A stretch of 25,464 nucleotides of DNA from an uncultured Lachnospiraceae bacterium (lineage in GTDB: Bacteria; Bacillota; Clostridia; Lachnospirales; Lachnospiraceae), in contig CAJTZH010000034.1 of the NCBI GenBank assembly GCA_910584325.1, positions 1-25,464 on the forward strand, written 5' to 3'. Under the pieces are notes generated by a model that was not told the DNA's origin, searched no databases, and saw nothing but the letters and a program-made list of their open reading frames with translations. The translations under genes and the position numbers were made by a program. This document shows positions 21,972 through 25,464 of the stretch, piece by piece (the stretch's first letter is position 1; every line of letters starts with the position of its first letter).

Positions 21972-22838
21972 ATGACACTCAGACATTTAAAAATTTTTAT
22001 TCAGGTATGCACTCATAATAGCTTTTCCAAAGCCGCCGAGGAACTGGATATGTCACAGCCTGCCGTAAGCGCTGCAATAAAAGAATTAGAACAATATTAT
22101 GATGTCAGGTTATTTGACAGGATAAACCATCGCATTTATATAACTGAGAGCGGTCAAAGTCTTCTGTCATACGCTAAGTGCATTATTTCTGATTTTAACG
22201 CTGCTTTCCTAAATATCAAACACATCAGTCAGCAATCTATTTTAAAAATCGGATGCAATATTTCTTATGGCTGCACGTTGCTTCCTGGAATTATTGAATC
22301 TTTTTCTAAAAAATATCCTGATATTCAAGTCCATTCAACAATAGCCAACTCTAAATCCATAGAACAAAAACTACTGAATAACGAATTAGACCTTGCCATA
22401 GTAGATAATCTAAATATATCTCCAAGCTTTAAGTGTAAACTTATTGCCCGTGAAAATATGATTATGGTGTGTGGTTCTGGATATTATGAAACCATGATTA
22501 AGAATAATTCCCATGTAGAACTTTCTGAACAGAAATATTTAATGCGTGAAAAAGGAAGTGGCACCAGAGATTCTGTTGATGAATTATTTGAAAATATTAA
22601 CGTCGTTCCCATTATTTCTATGGAAAGCACAAGTAATTCCGCTCTGATAAACAGCGCCATTCACAAGCTTGGTATCGCCATTCTTCCCGAGACATATGTA
22701 CAGACTTATCTTGCAAGCGGACAGCTCCTAAAGCTTGATATTGAAAATGCGGAATTTCTCCGGCACTACTTTCTAATATACCATCAAAGCAGATACCTAT
22801 CCACTTCCATGCAATGTTTTATACACCAGTTTGGATAA
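21972..22838 (+). CDS. LysR-family transcriptional regulator
   Basis: A 288-residue DNA-binding regulator, divergent from the GH105-GH28-sulfatase operon and hence its likely activator. The N-terminal winged helix-turn-helix contains SFSKAAEELDMSQPAVSAAIKELE (~17-40) followed by LFDRINHRIYITESGQ. The effector domain (from ~90) has two alpha/beta lobes with LKIGCNISYGCTLLPGII and NNELDLAIVDN. I start at ATG 21972, with AAGGAGG 7 nt upstream; an in-frame ATG 30 codons earlier would lie across the presumed operator. LysR regulators often sense a pathway metabolite or sulfate-related ligand; the ligand here is unknown. Confidence 0.93.
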   Translation: MTLRHLKIFIQVCTHNSFSKAAEELDMSQPAVSAAIKELEQYYDVRLFDRINHRIYITESGQSLLSYAKCIISDFNAAFLNIKHISQQSILKIGCNISYGCTLLPGIIESFSKKYPDIQVHSTIANSKSIEQKLLNNELDLAIVDNLNISPSFKCKLIARENMIMVCGSGYYETMIKNNSHVELSEQKYLMREKGSGTRDSVDELFENINVVPIISMESTSNSALINSAIHKLGIAILPETYVQTYLASGQLLKLDIENAEFLRHYFLIYHQSRYLSTSMQCFIHQFG

Positions 22839-22864
22839 TTGCTTAGGTAATTATATTACTTTTT
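22835..22864 (+). terminator. Weak terminator after lysR
   Basis: ATAATT (22835-22840) pairs with AATTAT (22849-22854) around an 8-nt loop, with a T-run just beyond. The stem is short and AT-only and overlaps the lysR stop codon, so termination would be inefficient. It lies in the 17-bp gap between converging genes. Confidence 0.3.
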
Positions 22865-23533
22865 TATTATCTCATAAACCTTTAAGTTGCCGTATTCCGC
22901 CTTAAGTGGCGCCATCTGTCTGAAACCAATTTTCCCACCGCTGATGTGACCGCCATATGTGCTTTCATCATCACAATAATTAAAAATGTGTAAGTCATTA
23001 ATGTAAAAATCAATATTATTATCTATTTTTGAGATTCTTATTTTGTAAAAATCTTTGCATTCACTTGCATCCGGAATAGGGTCCGCACCTTGCGCAACTA
23101 AATAAAATCCTTTACTTTTTCTTAAATTACATGTATGAAATTGACGCTCTCTGTCCCACTTTCGTCTGAAATATGATATGTGAAACGCATTAATATCACC
23201 ACTATGGTATTGCTCATATTGTCCATTCCGAGGATTAAGTTTTGAATCAAATATATCCTCTCCGTGTATGCCCTTGGCTCCAAAAAACATTATAGCCAAA
23301 CCAGGCTCAATAATCGGGCGAAATTCCCATTCAATAATGATATTGTCGGGAAAATCAACCGGACACCACAACACAAAATTTGACTTATCTTTTATATTTG
23401 CATCGATTGCGTTTGTCAAATGCATTTTATTATTTTCAAAGTAAATTCTCGGTGTTCCTTCAGCCACAAATCCTTTTATATCTTTTTCGCAGGAAAGCGG
23501 GTTTTCATAAATTAGTTTCTTTTCATATTCCAT
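22856..23533 (-). CDS. DUF1961 (YesU-like) protein
   Basis: A 225-residue protein with a beta-sandwich, concanavalin-like pattern (LIYENPLS..., FVLWCPVDFPDNIIIEWEFRP, GLAIMFFGAKGIHGEDIFD, FHISYFRRKWDRERQFHTCNLRKSKGF, ISGGKIGFRQM). This matches the DUF1961 family as I remember it, including YesU in the B. subtilis rhamnogalacturonan cluster, whose exact activity is not established. No signal peptide; GGGAG precedes ATG 23533. It converges on lysR and is transcribed apart from the six-gene operon, in the same direction. Its presence beside GH28 and GH105 strengthens the pectin- or rhamnogalacturonan-like reading of the locus. Possible roles are sugar binding or uronate-linkage hydrolysis. Confidence 0.75.
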   Translation of the reverse strand: MEYEKKLIYENPLSCEKDIKGFVAEGTPRIYFENNKMHLTNAIDANIKDKSNFVLWCPVDFPDNIIIEWEFRPIIEPGLAIMFFGAKGIHGEDIFDSKLNPRNGQYEQYHSGDINAFHISYFRRKWDRERQFHTCNLRKSKGFYLVAQGADPIPDASECKDFYKIRISKIDNNIDFYINDLHIFNYCDDESTYGGHISGGKIGFRQMAPLKAEYGNLKVYEIIKK

Positions 23534-23684
23534 AACTAAACTCCCTTATAAATATCTTTATTAAATCTAACCTTGTATCCTCTCTGTTTGTACCTGGAAC
23601 AAATTTATAGAGATTGATGTGACCAGATATCCTCTGCAAATCTTTCAAGATAAATATACCACTACTACTTTATAATACGAGGAG

Positions 23685-23889
23685 CTATCTGTCAAGAAAC
23701 CGCTGAAACAGTTCAAGATAACGCTCGTGCATGCTGTTCTTTTGATAATCCACCCATTGCGGCAGGCTGTTCCAGTTTTTCTAAAGTATAATCTAATTCC
23801 TCCAATTCGTGGCTCAGCAGTCTGACAGATTCATCTTCAGGAATCAAGCCTTCCAAACTTAATGGTAAAACCCGTTGATAAGTTTCTAA
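23685..23889 (-). pseudogene. Transposase N-terminal remnant, IS1182-like
   Basis: The minus strand from 23889 reads 58 codons without a start: LPLSLEGLIPEDESVRLLSH then ELEELDY. This resembles the N-terminus of IS1182-type transposases (LPxSLEexIPexxxVRxxn). It ends at 23713. A different frame then gives YQKNSMHERYLELFQRFLDR to a stop at 23685, a coding-like tail after a frameshift or deletion. The catalytic core is missing. It is probably the residue of an insertion sequence next to the glycan locus. Confidence 0.45.
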
Positions 23890-23922
23890 TTATACCATGA
23901 ATGGCAGGTTCTTCGGAGCCTG

Positions 23923-24231
23923 CTATCTACGTTTAAAACACAAGAAGAAAGCGGTTGCGCCCTGTGCTTTTACATGAATGTTCCTTATATTTCCCGGAAA
24001 CAGGATTGTCGTAGAATATCCTGCGGTAAAGTGCCTTCCGTTATCACCCCAGTTCTGTGTCGTTACAACTTCGTTTCCGTTTTTATCATAGGTAACTTCT
24101 TCCTCTGACTCTTCAAATCTCGCTACATACGCTCCCGAATGTTTTAATTCCAGATTTCCGGAATTGTATTCTACCGATTTGCTTGTGATGTATTCTGTAT
24201 CTCCCTGAATGCTCGCAATTTTATTATCCTT
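23923..24231 (-). pseudogene. Thiol-activated-cytolysin C-terminal domain remnant
   Basis: A 102-codon minus-strand frame preceded by stops and lacking a start. ELKHSGAYVARFEES, EEVTYDKNGNEVV, WGDNGRHFTAGYSTTI, FPGNIRNIHVKAQGAT follow the order of domain 4 of cholesterol-dependent cytolysins (HxGAYVA, SYDKxGxEV, STxIPLxGNxxNI). The Trp-rich undecapeptide region that follows in true toxins is replaced by FFLCFKRR and a stop. Such isolated C-terminal domains also occur in Lachnospiraceae proteins that are not toxins. With the N-terminal part absent it is a fragment with no expected pore-forming ability. Confidence 0.55.
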
Positions 24232-24576
24232 TCACTAATAGAAGAAAAACGGGGGAATAAGCGGAAGTGTTTTTTGAAAAATCCGAAAAAATTTTTTGAG
24301 GGATTTTTCAAGCGGCGCAAGCCACAAAAAGGCGGGCTTGGGGGGCAACCCCAACAAGATTCCCGCAGGACAAAATGAGCGATTAGCGAAATTTGGTACT
24401 GTGGTAGAATCTTGCTCTAAGAAAGTAGCGTCTACCCTTGTGTGGGCTTCTGCTGATACCCTGGACGGAGAAGGCGGGTCTTCTGCCAACTTCGTGGCGG
24501 TATTTTTCCCGTCATTATTACTACGCACTGGAAGAAAAATTTGGCAAAGTTCCACGGAAAATCTTTTTGTATTTTC
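24232..24576. other. GC-richer stretch with hairpins, no convincing gene
   Basis: About 340 bp whose base composition is clearly more GC-rich than the neighbouring glycan genes, especially 24,310-24,370 and 24,440-24,500. Open frames exist on both strands but neither reads like a protein family I know. Two small hairpins lie close together: GGC-GCAA-GCC (24314-24323) and TTGGGG-GGCAA-CCCCAA (24338-24354). It may be a piece of a mobile element. Confidence 0.4.
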
Positions 24577-24768
24577 TTAACAGCATTTGACAAAAACGGT
24601 CTTTATGTTGGTGGGGTTTTTGCTGTCCATACTCCACACGGATTCAAAGATTTGCGTCTTTGTGAATACCCTCCCCAGACTGGCGGCAAGGGCAGCTATG
24701 GCTTTTTCAACCGCTTCTTCTTCCGTATCTTTGAATGTAAGTATAAGTATTTTACCGGCAAATCTCAC
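24577..24768 (-). pseudogene. Winged-helix regulator fragment
   Basis: A 63-codon frame from a GTG that abuts the AGGAGG-like tract (too close for a normal start). LAASLGRVFTKTQIFESVW closely follows the recognition region of OmpR-type winged helices (LaSxPGqVFTKeQIyeaVW). The receiver domain is absent in front, and the sequence ends in an unrelated NIKTVFVKCC soon after. It is therefore likely the residue of a response regulator or small regulator, truncated at both ends. Confidence 0.4.
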
Positions 24769-24786
24769 CTCCTGTTATGTAGCCTG

Positions 24787-25464
24787 TCATGTCTTGAATA
24801 TTGCAAATAATATTTTGTATAATCCCATAACCAAAAGCAAACCAGAATTTACCAATAAAACAATGAACAAGTCTTTTACAAAATACCATATTACCCATAA
24901 TGGAACACCTACTATATATGGTAAACAGAGTAACAGTAGTGGTAATATGCCATGCCGCATAATGTCAAGGATTATCAGTTTTGTTGTCCGTTTCTTTTTC
25001 TTCCATTTTCTTATTGTTGCTATTGGATATACTGCCATTGCAGCTAACGCTAAATATGCCCCGTTCAGCAACAAATGTCTTACAATATACGGGTAACCGG
25101 ATATATCGCATGGTTCTCCGCCCAACTTTCTGTTATTTTTGCATTACCAAAACGCTGATATGTACCTAAGCCGCTTGTCTGATTCAAAAGCTGTCTTACA
25201 GTAATTCTATCTCCGTCAGACGCATTTATAAAATAAGCAGAGGTATCAATATAATCAGATATTGTTTTGTCTAAATCGACTTTTCCTTCTTCCACAAGCT
25301 GCATAACAGCTAATGCTGTAAATGATTTACTCAATGACCCTATAATAAAAGGCGTATCTAAATTATCGCAATTTCCATAAGTTTCAGAAAATAGAACCTC
25401 TTTAGAATCTACAATGGCTATCGCCATTCCGGGAATATGCAATTCTTTTATTTCTTTTTTTAAC
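24787..25464 (-). pseudogene. Beta-lactamase-type serine hydrolase with internal deletion, cut by right edge
   Basis: From the right edge the minus strand reads HIPGMAIAIVDSKEVLF, then IGSLSKSFTALAVMQL with the catalytic SxxK (S-L-S-K), EGKVDLDKTISDYID and VRQLLNQTSG. After NAKITES near 25,120 the frame runs out at 25080. A second frame takes up with LGGEPCDISGYPYIVRHLLL and continues to 24787 through two to three transmembrane segments, the usual C-terminus of these membrane-anchored hydrolases. Roughly 240 residues, including the YxN and HxG motifs, are missing at the junction, and the join is out of frame. The gene is therefore inactive. The N-terminal start is beyond the window. Confidence 0.7.

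Noticed and set aside
23669..23695. Promoter for the DUF1961 gene (TTGACA, TATAAA on the minus strand)
   Set aside because: The spacer is only 15 bp, and the -35 match falls in the tail of the transposase-like remnant; plausible but too weak to list.
24235..24555. 106-residue minus-strand frame and its plus-strand counterpart
   Set aside because: Both strands are open because of local composition; neither has a ribosome site or a recognisable motif, so I list the stretch as unresolved.

Overview
The window looks like chromosome from a low-GC, strictly anaerobic Firmicute, most likely a Lachnospiraceae-type gut Clostridium relative. The reasons are the rpsF-ssb-rpsR and gdpP-rplI-dnaB blocks, a DUF951 gene, pyruvate formate-lyase (PFL) with its radical-SAM activase, a 2[4Fe-4S] ferredoxin, strong AGGAGG ribosome sites, and near-consensus SigA promoters with 17-bp spacers. 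No rRNA, tRNA or CRISPR array was seen. All gene calls are by eye; no database search was possible.

Layout. 1-1,430 (minus): a GHKL sensor kinase cut by the left edge, then a small DUF1858 redox-disulfide protein. 1,625-5,630 (plus): a PFL locus in which the enzyme is split into separate polypeptides. These are a 703-residue catalytic part that stops before the glycyl-radical domain, a 77-residue protein that resembles the start of that domain but lacks the radical glycine, and an 81-residue stand-alone glycyl-radical domain. They are followed by pflA and a ferredoxin. 5,650-12,857 (minus): core genes dnaB, rplI, gdpP, rpsR, ssb, rpsF, then DUF951, a Sir2 deacylase and a nucleotidyltransferase. 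12,924-15,238 (plus): two COG0523 (CobW-like) P-loop GTPases, the first with a five-copy His/Cys repeat, the second fused to a DUF1980/YcgQ-like C-terminal domain.

15,269-25,464 is an accessory region. Its centre is a six-gene minus-strand operon: GH105, GH28, a Cys-type sulfatase, its anaerobic maturase (anSME) and two half-size CHR (chromate/sulfate) transport proteins. A LysR regulator is divergent from it, and a DUF1961 (YesU-like) gene lies beyond. I read it as a cytoplasmic pathway that desulfates and depolymerises imported uronate-containing oligosaccharides. The CHR pair may export the released sulfate; this is inference. Both flanks hold gene debris: pieces of beta-lactamase-type serine hydrolases at both ends and, on the right, a transposase N-terminus, a thiol-activated-cytolysin C-terminal domain and a winged-helix fragment. 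This suggests the block was acquired or repeatedly rearranged.

The two most noteworthy systems are the multi-piece PFL and the sulfatase/glycosidase/CHR operon.
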